A stretch of DNA of 12,016 bases from an uncultured Bacteroidota bacterium (GTDB taxonomy: Bacteria; Bacteroidota; Bacteroidia; Chitinophagales; Chitinophagaceae): positions 1 through 12,016 of the forward strand of contig CAIVHI010000340.1 in the NCBI GenBank assembly GCA_903905685.1, given 5' to 3'. This document shows positions 1-6,659 of the stretch, in pieces (the stretch's first letter is position 1; each line of letters begins with the position of its first letter). The position numbers were made by a program, and so were the translations under genes. The notes under the pieces are model-generated. The model ran no database searches. It was not told the DNA's origin and saw only the letters and a program-made list of their open reading frames with translations.

Positions 1-209
1 CTATCGGGGCTAGTCGGGCCACCCGTTTGGTTGCGGCCGCCTCCCATCGGGCCTCCCAGCCAGGCTACCCGACACCAACTGACGACCGTCATTGTTTTAT
101 TCACGAACGGCGGCTCGGGTTTGGATTAGGGCAGATTGGGGTGACCACTGTTACCCCATGAAATGACTAACTAATGACACTCAAAAGGCCTGTTAGCAAC
201 CACCCGAAG
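1..209. other. Leading non-coding stretch upstream of hemA
   Basis: I see no convincing gene here. One + frame is open from position 3 to about 159, but it has no start codon inside the window, a composition unlike the neighbouring genes and no recognisable motif. Positions 137-158 form a small hairpin of nine pairs including one G-U, around a CACT-centred loop. No T-run follows it, so it is not a standard terminator. The first 120 bases are notably rich in G and C. The stretch could be the tail of a longer intergenic region or a decayed sequence continuing to the left. Confidence 0.4.
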
Positions 210-217
210 TACCTTTG
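210..217 (+). promoter_or_regulatory. Candidate Bacteroidota -7 element for the hem operon
   Basis: TACCTTTG matches the Bacteroidota primary-sigma -7 consensus TAnnTTTG exactly and is followed by CA, a common extension. It lies 23 bases before the hemA ATG, which would leave a very short leader. I see no clear TTG -33 box at the usual 17-23 base distance, so the upstream half is weak. No other comparable element precedes the operon in the window. Confidence 0.55.
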
Positions 218-240
218 CAGAGAAGTTTTTACTTGATATC

Positions 241-1470
241 ATGATGACCAACGAAGGCGGGACGTTTCAAAATTTCTGGACGATCGGCATCAATTACAAA
301 AAAACGACTACCGTTGAGCGGGGCCTGTTCGCAGTGGGTCCCGACCAATATGAACGGATACTCACCCGGGCGAAGGCCTTGGGCATTGCCGAGTTGTTCA
401 TTATATCTACATGCAACCGCACAGAAGTTTATGCGTTTGCGCCATCCCCCGAAGCCATTCTCACGATACTTGCCGCAGAAACAGCGGGCGACTTGGATTT
501 GCTTCGCCGTTCAGCCTATGTAGACGGGGGCGAAGATGCGGTACAGCACCTATTCCAAGTAGCTGCCGGCCTTGATTCCCAAATATTGGGCGACTTCGAA
601 ATTTTGGGACAAATTAAGAATGCCGTAAAATTTGCCCACGACCGCGGTTTTGTGGGCAGCACTTTGGAGCGCATCGTGAATACGGTTTATCGCTCGGCAA
701 AAGCGGTGAAGACGCATACCGCTTTGAGTTGCGGTACGGTATCGGTATCGTTCGCCGCGGTTCAATACATTAAAGACCATTTTCATGATGCAGCAGGAAA
801 AAAGATAGTCTTGGTGGGCACGGGCAAGATAGGCCGCGCCACTTGCAAAAACTTGATAGACTACCTTGGCGCAGCCAACATCACCCTCATCAACCGCACC
901 GATGAAACCGCGGCGGAACTGGCCGGCGCATTGAATGTGCAATCGGCACCGTATGCGCAATTGCACCGAGAGGTTGCCGCTGCCGACATCGTTCTGGTAT
1001 CTACCGGCGCTATGGAACCCGTGATTTTGAAACTACACTTGTCGGGCCAAAAACCCCAACTCGTCATCGACCTTTCTGTGCCCTGCAATGTGGAAAAAAC
1101 AGTGCAGGACCTTCCGGGTTTGACCTTGGTGGACGTAGACGCCTTGTCGAAAATCAAGGATGAAACTTTGGAAAAGCGCAAGGCAGAGGTGCCCAAAGCC
1201 CACAAACTCATTCATGAACATATTGCGGAACTGACGGAATGGCACAACATGCGCCGCTTCGTGCCTCTGATACACGAGATGAAGGGTAGATTGGAAGGCA
1301 TTCGCGTTCCTGCGTCGCTCTGCAACCTGAATGTGGAACCGGCAGATGAAGAGCGCGAAGCCTACTTGAAAAAGGCCGTCAACGCGTTCGCCGCCAAAAT
1401 TCGCAAACACAATGCGGCCGGCTGTAGCTGCATTGAAGCCATCAACGATTACATCTCCTATCATGAATAG
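241..1470 (+). CDS. hemA: Glutamyl-tRNA reductase
   Basis: This enzyme catalyses NADPH-dependent reduction of glutamyl-tRNA(Glu) to glutamate-1-semialdehyde, the first committed step of C5-route tetrapyrrole synthesis, in the cytoplasm. The 409-aa product has the full family layout. The N-terminal catalytic domain carries STCNRTEVYAF with the nucleophilic Cys at residue 58. The conserved block GLDSQILGDFEILGQIK spans 110-126, where many other phyla have LGE.QI. The NADPH-binding glycine motif LVGTGKIGRA spans 191-200. A helical C-terminal dimerisation domain runs from about 310 onward. The start is the first of two adjacent ATGs; the second, at 244, is equally possible. The gene heads a five-gene haem operon, and its last 8 bases overlap the hemC start. 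Family assignment is near certain. Confidence 0.97.
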   Translation: MMTNEGGTFQNFWTIGINYKKTTTVERGLFAVGPDQYERILTRAKALGIAELFIISTCNRTEVYAFAPSPEAILTILAAETAGDLDLLRRSAYVDGGEDAVQHLFQVAAGLDSQILGDFEILGQIKNAVKFAHDRGFVGSTLERIVNTVYRSAKAVKTHTALSCGTVSVSFAAVQYIKDHFHDAAGKKIVLVGTGKIGRATCKNLIDYLGAANITLINRTDETAAELAGALNVQSAPYAQLHREVAAADIVLVSTGAMEPVILKLHLSGQKPQLVIDLSVPCNVEKTVQDLPGLTLVDVDALSKIKDETLEKRKAEVPKAHKLIHEHIAELTEWHNMRRFVPLIHEMKGRLEGIRVPASLCNLNVEPADEEREAYLKKAVNAFAAKIRKHNAAGCSCIEAINDYISYHE

Positions 1471-2380
1471 CCCGCTTAGAATAGGCACACGCGAAAGCCA
1501 ACTGGCCCTATGGCAGGCACACCTCGTGCAGCGCTTGCTGGAGGAAGCCGGTAGCACTACCCAAGTCGTGCACATTAAGAGCGACGGCGATGTGGATTTG
1601 CACACGCCCCTCTATGAACTGGGTGTTCAGGGCATCTTCACAAAATCGCTGGACATTGCCCTGCTAAAGGGCGACATCGACTTGGCCGTACATTCCATGA
1701 AAGACGTGCCCACCCAAATGGCTGTGGGCATTGTGGTAGCCGCAGTATTGGAACGTGGGGTATACCAGGATATTTTGGTGCCCAAAACCGATGCCTCTTT
1801 TTATGGCTCGAGCGTTCCATCCGTCATTGGTACGGGCAGCATCCGCCGCAAGGCGCAGTGGCTGAACCGATTCCCGGAAGACACCGTAGAAAACCTGCGG
1901 GGCAATGTGAACACCCGACTTCAGCGGTTGGCCGACAGCCTGTGGGACGGTGCAATATTTGCTGCCGCCGGGCTGGAGCGCTTGGGGCTCCGGCCCGCCA
2001 ACGCCATAGACTTGGACTGGATGCTGCCCGCACCTGCGCAGGGTGCAGTTGTAGTGGTGTGCCGGGCCAGAGACCAAAAGATACTGGAGGCCTGCACACC
2101 GTTGCACCATGCGCCCACGGCGTTGTGCACCGGCATAGAGCGGAGCTTCTTGCGGGCACTGATGGGCGGTTGCACCACCCCCATAAGCGCATTGGCCACT
2201 TGGCACGCGGGGCGAATTTCGTTTCAAGGCAATGTGATGAGTGCCGAGGGCCGGCAGAAGGCAGAAATTGTTTATGATGTGCCCGACCACGATGCGGTTA
2301 ACTTGGGCGAACGGGCCGCAAACGACGTGTTGGCGGCAGGCGGCAGAGAAATATTGGAGGCTTTTCAACGTGGCAAATAA
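1463..2380 (+). CDS. hemC: Porphobilinogen deaminase (hydroxymethylbilane synthase)
   Basis: The enzyme joins four porphobilinogen units into the linear tetrapyrrole hydroxymethylbilane. From the ATG at 1463 the protein is 305 aa, normal for the family. It begins directly with the hallmark RIGTRESQLALWQA (residues 6-19). HSMKDVPT (77-84) holds the catalytic Asp81. IGTGSIRRKAQ (122-132) and NLRGNVNTRLQRL (144-156) are substrate- and cofactor-binding segments. MGGCTTPISALA (234-245) holds Cys237, the residue that carries the dipyrromethane cofactor. The open frame extends 17 codons upstream, but that part lies wholly within hemA and has no family similarity. The ATG sits in ATGAATAG, which overlaps the hemA stop and suggests translational coupling. 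The end overlaps hemD by 11 bases. Confidence 0.97.
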   Translation: MNSPLRIGTRESQLALWQAHLVQRLLEEAGSTTQVVHIKSDGDVDLHTPLYELGVQGIFTKSLDIALLKGDIDLAVHSMKDVPTQMAVGIVVAAVLERGVYQDILVPKTDASFYGSSVPSVIGTGSIRRKAQWLNRFPEDTVENLRGNVNTRLQRLADSLWDGAIFAAAGLERLGLRPANAIDLDWMLPAPAQGAVVVVCRARDQKILEACTPLHHAPTALCTGIERSFLRALMGGCTTPISALATWHAGRISFQGNVMSAEGRQKAEIVYDVPDHDAVNLGERAANDVLAAGGREILEAFQRGK

Positions 2381-3083
2381 AATTAGAATTTTGGCGACCT
2401 CGCGGTTCAACTTCGATGCGGACAAAATCGTGCCGCCCGAATTTGAATTGACGGTGAAGGAGTTCATTGATGCCGTGGAGGTTGGCGATGCGTTTACGGT
2501 TGGCAGGCTGAAGGCTGCCGCGGCAGCACGAACCCGTTTCGTATTCACCAGTGCACAGGCCGTGAAAGCGGTTGCCAAGTGTATAGGCAATAAAATCCCA
2601 TTATTCGTATGCTGCATAGGCCACCAAACCGCCGTTACAGCTACCCAACTTTTGAATTGCACCATGGAAGGTATGGCCAATGATGCCGGCAAACTTGCCG
2701 ATGTGATCATCGCCTCAGGCCTCAAAAGGGTGCTGTTTGCCTGTGGCAGCCAGCGGCTGCCCGTCTTGCCCAACAAATTGGCGGCGGCGGGCATCAAGGT
2801 TGAAGAAGTCATGGTGTACCATACCTTACAGGTGTTGCACAAAATGGAAGAGCCCTTCGATGCCGTATTGTTCTTTAGCCCCAGTGCAGCCGACTCCTTT
2901 TTTCAAAATAACACCCTTCCGTCGGGCTGTGTGGCGTTCGCCATTGGCGAGACTACAAAAAATGCGTTGGTACTGCATACCTCCAACCCAATCCAAATCA
3001 GTCCCATTCCTTCAAAGCAAGCGGTGCTGGAAGCCGCCATTGCCCATTTCAATCATCATAACTCAACCAACCATACCATATGA
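2370..3083 (+). CDS. hemD: Uroporphyrinogen-III synthase
   Basis: HemD cyclises hydroxymethylbilane with inversion of ring D to give uroporphyrinogen III. The family is very divergent, so the call rests on position between hemC and hemE plus matching features. The length is 237 aa. The organisation is two-lobed: FVFTSAQAVKAV (57-68) in the first lobe, and VLFFSPSAADSFF (166-178) followed by AIGETTKNAL (191-200) in the second, the usual late signature. The start is GTG at 2370, giving VANKIRILATSRFN. A GGAGG at 2356-2360, nine bases upstream, is unusual in a genome otherwise poor in such sites and supports this choice. The frame stays open upstream to 2241, but that part is hemC read in another frame. 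The stop overlaps the hemE start as ATGA. Confidence 0.9.
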   Translation: MANKIRILATSRFNFDADKIVPPEFELTVKEFIDAVEVGDAFTVGRLKAAAAARTRFVFTSAQAVKAVAKCIGNKIPLFVCCIGHQTAVTATQLLNCTMEGMANDAGKLADVIIASGLKRVLFACGSQRLPVLPNKLAAAGIKVEEVMVYHTLQVLHKMEEPFDAVLFFSPSAADSFFQNNTLPSGCVAFAIGETTKNALVLHTSNPIQISPIPSKQAVLEAAIAHFNHHNSTNHTI

Positions 3084-4111
3084 TTGCGTTAAAAAACGAT
3101 TTGCTGCTCCAAGCACTGCACGGAGAAACGCTGAACCGCCCACCCGTATGGATGATGCGCCAAGCAGGCAGGTACCTGCCCGACTACATCAAGCTGCGTG
3201 AAAAATATGATTTTTTTACCCGGGTACAGACTCCCGAATTGGCCTGCGCCATCACTTTGCAGCCGGTAGACCAGGTGGGCGTAGATGCCGCCATCATCTT
3301 CTCCGACATCTTGGTCATTCCACAAGCCATGGGGATGACGGTGCTGATGGAGGAAAACAAAGGCCCCCTACTGCCCCAAACCATAAAGACGGAAGCCGAT
3401 GTAGATGCCCTGATTACGGGCGGCGTGGAGGACAGCCTGCAATACGTGATGCAGGCCATCTCCCTCACCGTAGCCCAACTGGGCGGCAAGGTTCCCCTCA
3501 TCGGCTTTGCCGGCGCACCCTGGACGATACTGTGCTACATGGTGGAAGGCAAGGGTAGCAAGTCGTTCGACAAGGCCAAGCAGTTTTGCTTCACGCAGCC
3601 GGCCTTGGCCCACAAGCTGTTGCAGAAGATAACCGACATTACAATTGCCTACCTCAAAGCCCAGGCGGCCGCCGGCGCAAGCGTAGTGCAGGTGTTTGAC
3701 AGTTGGAGTGGGATGCTCGGGCCGGCAGATTTCAAACTATATGCGCAACCGTATCTATTACAGATAGCCGATGCGCTGGCGGGCACAGTGCCCGTAATCC
3801 TGTTTCCGAAGGGCAGTTGGTATGCCTTGCCCGAGCTTGGCGCAAGCGCGGCAGCGGGCATTGGGATAGATTGGACGGTGCCACCCGCAATTGCGAGGTC
3901 GATGGCCGGCCCGTCGGCCACGTTGCAGGGCAATTTCGACCCGGCCAAGTTGCTGGCGCCCATTCCCCAAATCAAGGCAGAAGTCAAGACCATGATAGAT
4001 GCCTTTGGCACATCGCGCTATATCGCCAACCTGGGTCACGGCATCTTGCCCAATGTGCCCGTAGACCACGCCCGTGCATTTGTGGACGCGGTTAAGGAAT
4101 ATGGCACCTAA
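3080..4111 (+). CDS. hemE: Uroporphyrinogen decarboxylase
   Basis: HemE removes four acetate carboxyls from uroporphyrinogen III to give coproporphyrinogen III. The 343-aa protein is typical in length and carries every signature. RPPVWMMRQAGRYLPDY (20-36) contains the active-site arginines. IIFSDIL holds Asp76, equivalent to the catalytic Asp86 of the human enzyme. GFAGAPWTILCYMVEG (142-157) contains the conserved Tyr153. GIDW lies at 262-265, and NLGHGILP (317-324) includes the conserved His320. Its ATG shares bases with the hemD stop (ATGA), so translation is probably coupled. hemB follows after 21 bases. Nothing in the sequence looks damaged. Confidence 0.98.
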   Translation: MIALKNDLLLQALHGETLNRPPVWMMRQAGRYLPDYIKLREKYDFFTRVQTPELACAITLQPVDQVGVDAAIIFSDILVIPQAMGMTVLMEENKGPLLPQTIKTEADVDALITGGVEDSLQYVMQAISLTVAQLGGKVPLIGFAGAPWTILCYMVEGKGSKSFDKAKQFCFTQPALAHKLLQKITDITIAYLKAQAAAGASVVQVFDSWSGMLGPADFKLYAQPYLLQIADALAGTVPVILFPKGSWYALPELGASAAAGIGIDWTVPPAIARSMAGPSATLQGNFDPAKLLAPIPQIKAEVKTMIDAFGTSRYIANLGHGILPNVPVDHARAFVDAVKEYGT

Positions 4112-4132
4112 ATCAATCAAAATCCATTTTGT

Positions 4133-5110
4133 ATGATACTATTGAGAAGGAACAGGATATTGAGGCAGACCCCGGCGGTTCGTGCCATGGTGGCCGAGAC
4201 CACTTTGCGCCCCTCCGATTTCATTGCCCCACTTTTCGTGACCGAAGGGCACGGGGTTAAGGACGAAATCGCATCTATGCACGGCTACTACCGTATGAGC
4301 ATCGACAATACCATGCTTGAAGTGCGCGAATTGTGGGCACTTGGCATTAAGTGCGTATTGCTGTTTGTGAAGTGCGACGACAGCCTAAAAGACAATCGCG
4401 GCACCGAAGCCCTGAATCCCGATGGACTGATGCAGCGCACCATAAAGGCCATCAAACATGCCCTACCGGAAATGGTGGTCATGACCGACGTAGCCCTCGA
4501 CCCATTCTCCTCGCACGGCCACGACGGCATTGTGGAAGGTCACGAAATAGTGAACGACCCGACCGTGAAGGTATTGGCCGAAATGAGCGTGAGCCATGGA
4601 CTGGCGGGTGCAGATTTCGTTGCCCCGTCGGACATGATGGACGGACGGATTCGGGCCATTCGCGAGGCGTTGGAATATGCGGGTCTCACCAAGACCGGCA
4701 TCATGAGCTATAGCGCGAAGTATGCCTCCTGCTTCTACGGCCCCTTCCGCGATGCACTGGACAGCGCACCCGGTTTTGGCGACAAAAAGACGTACCAAAT
4801 GGATTATGCCAATAGGCTGGAAGCGGTAAAGGAAACCCTGATGGACGTGGAAGAGGGTGCCGACATCGTGATGGTGAAGCCGGCAATGGCCTATTTGGAC
4901 ATCATTCGCGAAATCAAGAACGTGGTGGAGGTACCGGTTAGCGCCTACCACGTGAGTGGCGAATACGCCATGATAAAGGCTGCGGCCAAGATGGGGTGGC
5001 TGGACGAGGACAAAGCGGTGTTGGAATCACTAACCGGCATCAAGCGAGCCGGTGCAAGCCTCATAGCCACCTACTATGCCAAACATGCAGCCATGCTGCT
5101 GCACGGGTAA
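4133..5110 (+). CDS. hemB: Delta-aminolevulinic acid dehydratase (porphobilinogen synthase)
   Basis: HemB condenses two 5-aminolevulinate molecules into porphobilinogen. At 325 aa it has normal length. The two Schiff-base lysines are visible: Lys196 in SYSAKYASCFYGPF and Lys249 in MVKPAMAYLDIIR. The metal segment reads DVALDPFSSHGHDG (119-132). The three Zn-binding cysteines of E. coli-type enzymes are replaced by Ala121, Asp123 and Asp131, as in the Zn-independent, Mg-responsive class known from Pseudomonas. The gene follows hemE by 21 bases without its own recognisable promoter and is the last operon member. It acts earlier in the pathway than hemC although it lies downstream. A strong hairpin begins 28 bases after the stop. 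Confidence 0.97.
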   Translation: MILLRRNRILRQTPAVRAMVAETTLRPSDFIAPLFVTEGHGVKDEIASMHGYYRMSIDNTMLEVRELWALGIKCVLLFVKCDDSLKDNRGTEALNPDGLMQRTIKAIKHALPEMVVMTDVALDPFSSHGHDGIVEGHEIVNDPTVKVLAEMSVSHGLAGADFVAPSDMMDGRIRAIREALEYAGLTKTGIMSYSAKYASCFYGPFRDALDSAPGFGDKKTYQMDYANRLEAVKETLMDVEEGADIVMVKPAMAYLDIIREIKNVVEVPVSAYHVSGEYAMIKAAAKMGWLDEDKAVLESLTGIKRAGASLIATYYAKHAAMLLHG

Positions 5111-5137
5111 AGAATTGATGGCGCTTAGGCTAAAGAA

Positions 5138-5172
5138 AAATCGGGTGTGGTTTCAGCAACCACACCCGATTT
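5138..5172. terminator. Bidirectional intrinsic terminator
   Basis: The arm at 5138-5152 (AAATCGGGTGTGGTT) is perfectly complementary to 5158-5172, with a five-base loop TCAGC. On the + strand it is followed by a T-rich tract beginning TTTGTTATTTT. On the - strand the mirror side reads TTTTTCTTTA. It lies between the converging ends of hemB (28 bases away) and the - strand gene ending at 5195 (22 bases away), so it can terminate both. Confidence 0.9.
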
Positions 5173-5194
5173 GTTATTTTATAAAAGAAATATC

Positions 5195-5836
5195 TTATTT
5201 CACAGTTACCCCGGTATAGGCAATGGGAGCAGAGTCTACCGTTACCGTTTTAGGAACAACAGCGCCATTGTTGTCCAAACCCGTATAAATGAATTGCAAG
5301 GACTTGCCATCGGAAGCCAACCCAATAGCCAATTCCAACACGGCAACCGACGAGTTTTGAACCAGAGCTCTGATAATCGATTGGTTCAAAACATAGCAGT
5401 TGAACAAATTGGTGCCCATGTTTTGGGGGAAATTGTTGATGATGGTGGAAAGCCCCGCAGTGGTATAATTCAAATTCCGCTGTTCGTAGTTGGACGACAT
5501 GGCATTGGTAGCCATTTGGGGGGCATCGCAAATATTTGGGCATTGGCCCCTTGTCTGCAGACAAAAACTGGGCGTTGCGGTCACGGGTTGCGGCGGTGTG
5601 GCATTGGAGTACGGCATTGTAACCGTTACGGGAGACAATACGTACCACTGGCTTGTTCCGTTGTTGTAGCCGTCAAATATCGCTATCATGTTGACAGCCG
5701 GCGAATTGTCGTTGATGGCACGAATATCTATGGCGTAGCTACTGAACGGGATTTGGGCTTGCGTTGCCGTTATCGCACTTACATTTCCCGAGTAGCCAAA
5801 CACGACGGTTGCGATGGCAAAGATGATTTTCTTCAT
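5195..5836 (-). CDS. Exported protein of unknown function, paralog A
   Basis: I do not recognise this 213-aa protein. It starts MKKIIFAIATVVF and has a clear signal peptide, with likely cleavage after VSA near residue 21. The mature part is rich in Asn, Thr, Ser, Val and Ala and looks like a soluble or surface beta-rich protein; no further membrane segment is visible. Four cysteines remain (92, 99, 103, 147), with the pair in CPNICD (99-104) and one in NLFNC (143-147). A proline-rich PPQP lies at 81-84. The same landmarks, in the same order, occur in the gene immediately upstream (5931-6578), so the two are tandem duplicates. The 94-base gap between them, AT-rich on this gene's side, could hold a separate promoter. 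Base composition is more AT-rich than the hem genes. Confidence 0.82.
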   Translation of the reverse strand: MKKIIFAIATVVFGYSGNVSAITATQAQIPFSSYAIDIRAINDNSPAVNMIAIFDGYNNGTSQWYVLSPVTVTMPYSNATPPQPVTATPSFCLQTRGQCPNICDAPQMATNAMSSNYEQRNLNYTTAGLSTIINNFPQNMGTNLFNCYVLNQSIIRALVQNSSVAVLELAIGLASDGKSLQFIYTGLDNNGAVVPKTVTVDSAPIAYTGVTVK

Positions 5837-5930
5837 ATTTTTATAATTATTGGTTTTAAAAAATATTAAAAATAATGAACATTTACGGTTTTATAAAAAG
5901 TCGACTCGTGCGCAACCGCTTTCCAAGGCA

Positions 5931-6578
5931 TCAATTTACAGACGCGCCATGATATACAAACGGATTGGAGTCAATGATTTGGGTATTGGAAATAATGGCC
6001 TTGTTTTTGTCGAAGGCAGTATAGCCAACTATTACTGAAGCTTGATTGGGGTCAAGTCCAACCGTCACCAAAACCACAGCTATCGTGTTGAGCTGCATGT
6101 ACCTTGTAAGAACGGCAGGGTTGAACACGATACAGTTGAACATATTGTTTGGCGGCATCGTACACGCATTTATCTTTTGTTTCACACTATCAAAAGGAAG
6201 ATTGATAGCGCAGCTCGTGTTAGACAATGCACTGTCCAACATTAGATCGATGTCGCATTTGTTGGGACATGCTGCATATTGTTGCGTGGAAAATATATTC
6301 TGCGCCTTATTAGGTTGTGGCGGCTTGGTGCCGTCGAAACTCGCAGTGACCTTTACGGGCGCCAAAACGAAACCGCCGGCAGTATTGCAATTGTTGTATA
6401 TGGCAAAGGTATCCTGTCCCTGTGCGGCCGCTAAAGCGGCAAAATTGACTGCATAGGTGCAAATACGGATTTGTGTGAGATTACCGGCAACGAATTTGGC
6501 CTTGGAGGTGGACTTGGTTCTGGCAAAAGACGAGCAAAATGAAGCGACGAATAATGCAATAAAAATAAGTTTCTTCAT
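5931..6578 (-). CDS. Exported cysteine-rich protein of unknown function, paralog B
   Basis: This 215-aa protein is of unknown function. The N-terminus MKKLIFIALFVASFCSSFA is a signal peptide, with probable cleavage after residue 19. The mature protein has seven cysteines (40, 64, 104, 108, 123, 139, 149), more than paralog A. It shares with A the segments VLAPVKVT (71-78; VLSPVTVT in A), PPQP (86-89), CPNKCD (104-109), NMFNC (145-149), VGYTAFDKNKA (184-194; IYTGLDNNGA in A) and the closing VYHGASV (AYTGVTV in A). Overall similarity looks moderate, which implies an old duplication. Odd cysteines in an exported protein suggest disulfides or partner binding, but that is inference. The gene is divergent from the cyclase at 6660, with only 81 bases between the starts. 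Confidence 0.82.
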   Translation of the reverse strand: MKKLIFIALFVASFCSSFARTKSTSKAKFVAGNLTQIRICTYAVNFAALAAAQGQDTFAIYNNCNTAGGFVLAPVKVTASFDGTKPPQPNKAQNIFSTQQYAACPNKCDIDLMLDSALSNTSCAINLPFDSVKQKINACTMPPNNMFNCIVFNPAVLTRYMQLNTIAVVLVTVGLDPNQASVIVGYTAFDKNKAIISNTQIIDSNPFVYHGASVN

Positions 6579-6604
6579 AAGTCGGTGCTTTATTTGTATT
6601 TGAG

Positions 6605-6616
6605 TGTAAATTTACA
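6605..6616. promoter_or_regulatory. Palindrome in divergent promoter region
   Basis: TGTAAATTTACA is a perfect 12-bp inverted repeat, centred 33 bases upstream of the paralog B start and 50 bases upstream of the cyclase start. Its symmetry suits a dimeric regulator. It also overlaps the candidate -7 element of paralog B. It might be an operator controlling either gene, or chance in an AT-rich region. Confidence 0.35.
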
Positions 6617-6636
6617 AAACTTTTACTCTGGTACAA
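6607..6636 (-). promoter_or_regulatory. Candidate promoter of the exported-paralog pair
   Basis: Read on the - strand, TTG (6636-6634) is followed after 19 bases by TAAATTTA (6614-6607). This has the Bacteroidota spacing and matches TAnnTTTG except for the last base. It lies about 30 bases before the ATG of paralog B. The match is good but not exact. Confidence 0.4.
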
Positions 6637-6659
6637 GCTGAAAAGAAATTTAGAATCCC

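Noticed and set aside
137..158. Hairpin before hemA as a terminator or riboswitch part
   Set aside because: No U-tract follows, the stem includes a G-U pair, and nothing resembles a known riboswitch.
1412..1462. A longer hemC start 17 codons upstream
   Set aside because: The added residues are hemA read in another frame; family homology begins right after the ATG at 1463.
2241..2369. A longer hemD starting at an ATG inside hemC
   Set aside because: The extra 43 codons are hemC in another frame with no HemD character; GTG at 2370 with GGAGG upstream fits better.
1664..2842. A 392-codon open frame on the - strand across hemC and hemD
   Set aside because: It lies antisense to two well-supported enzymes, has no family motif, and arises from codon bias of the genes opposite.
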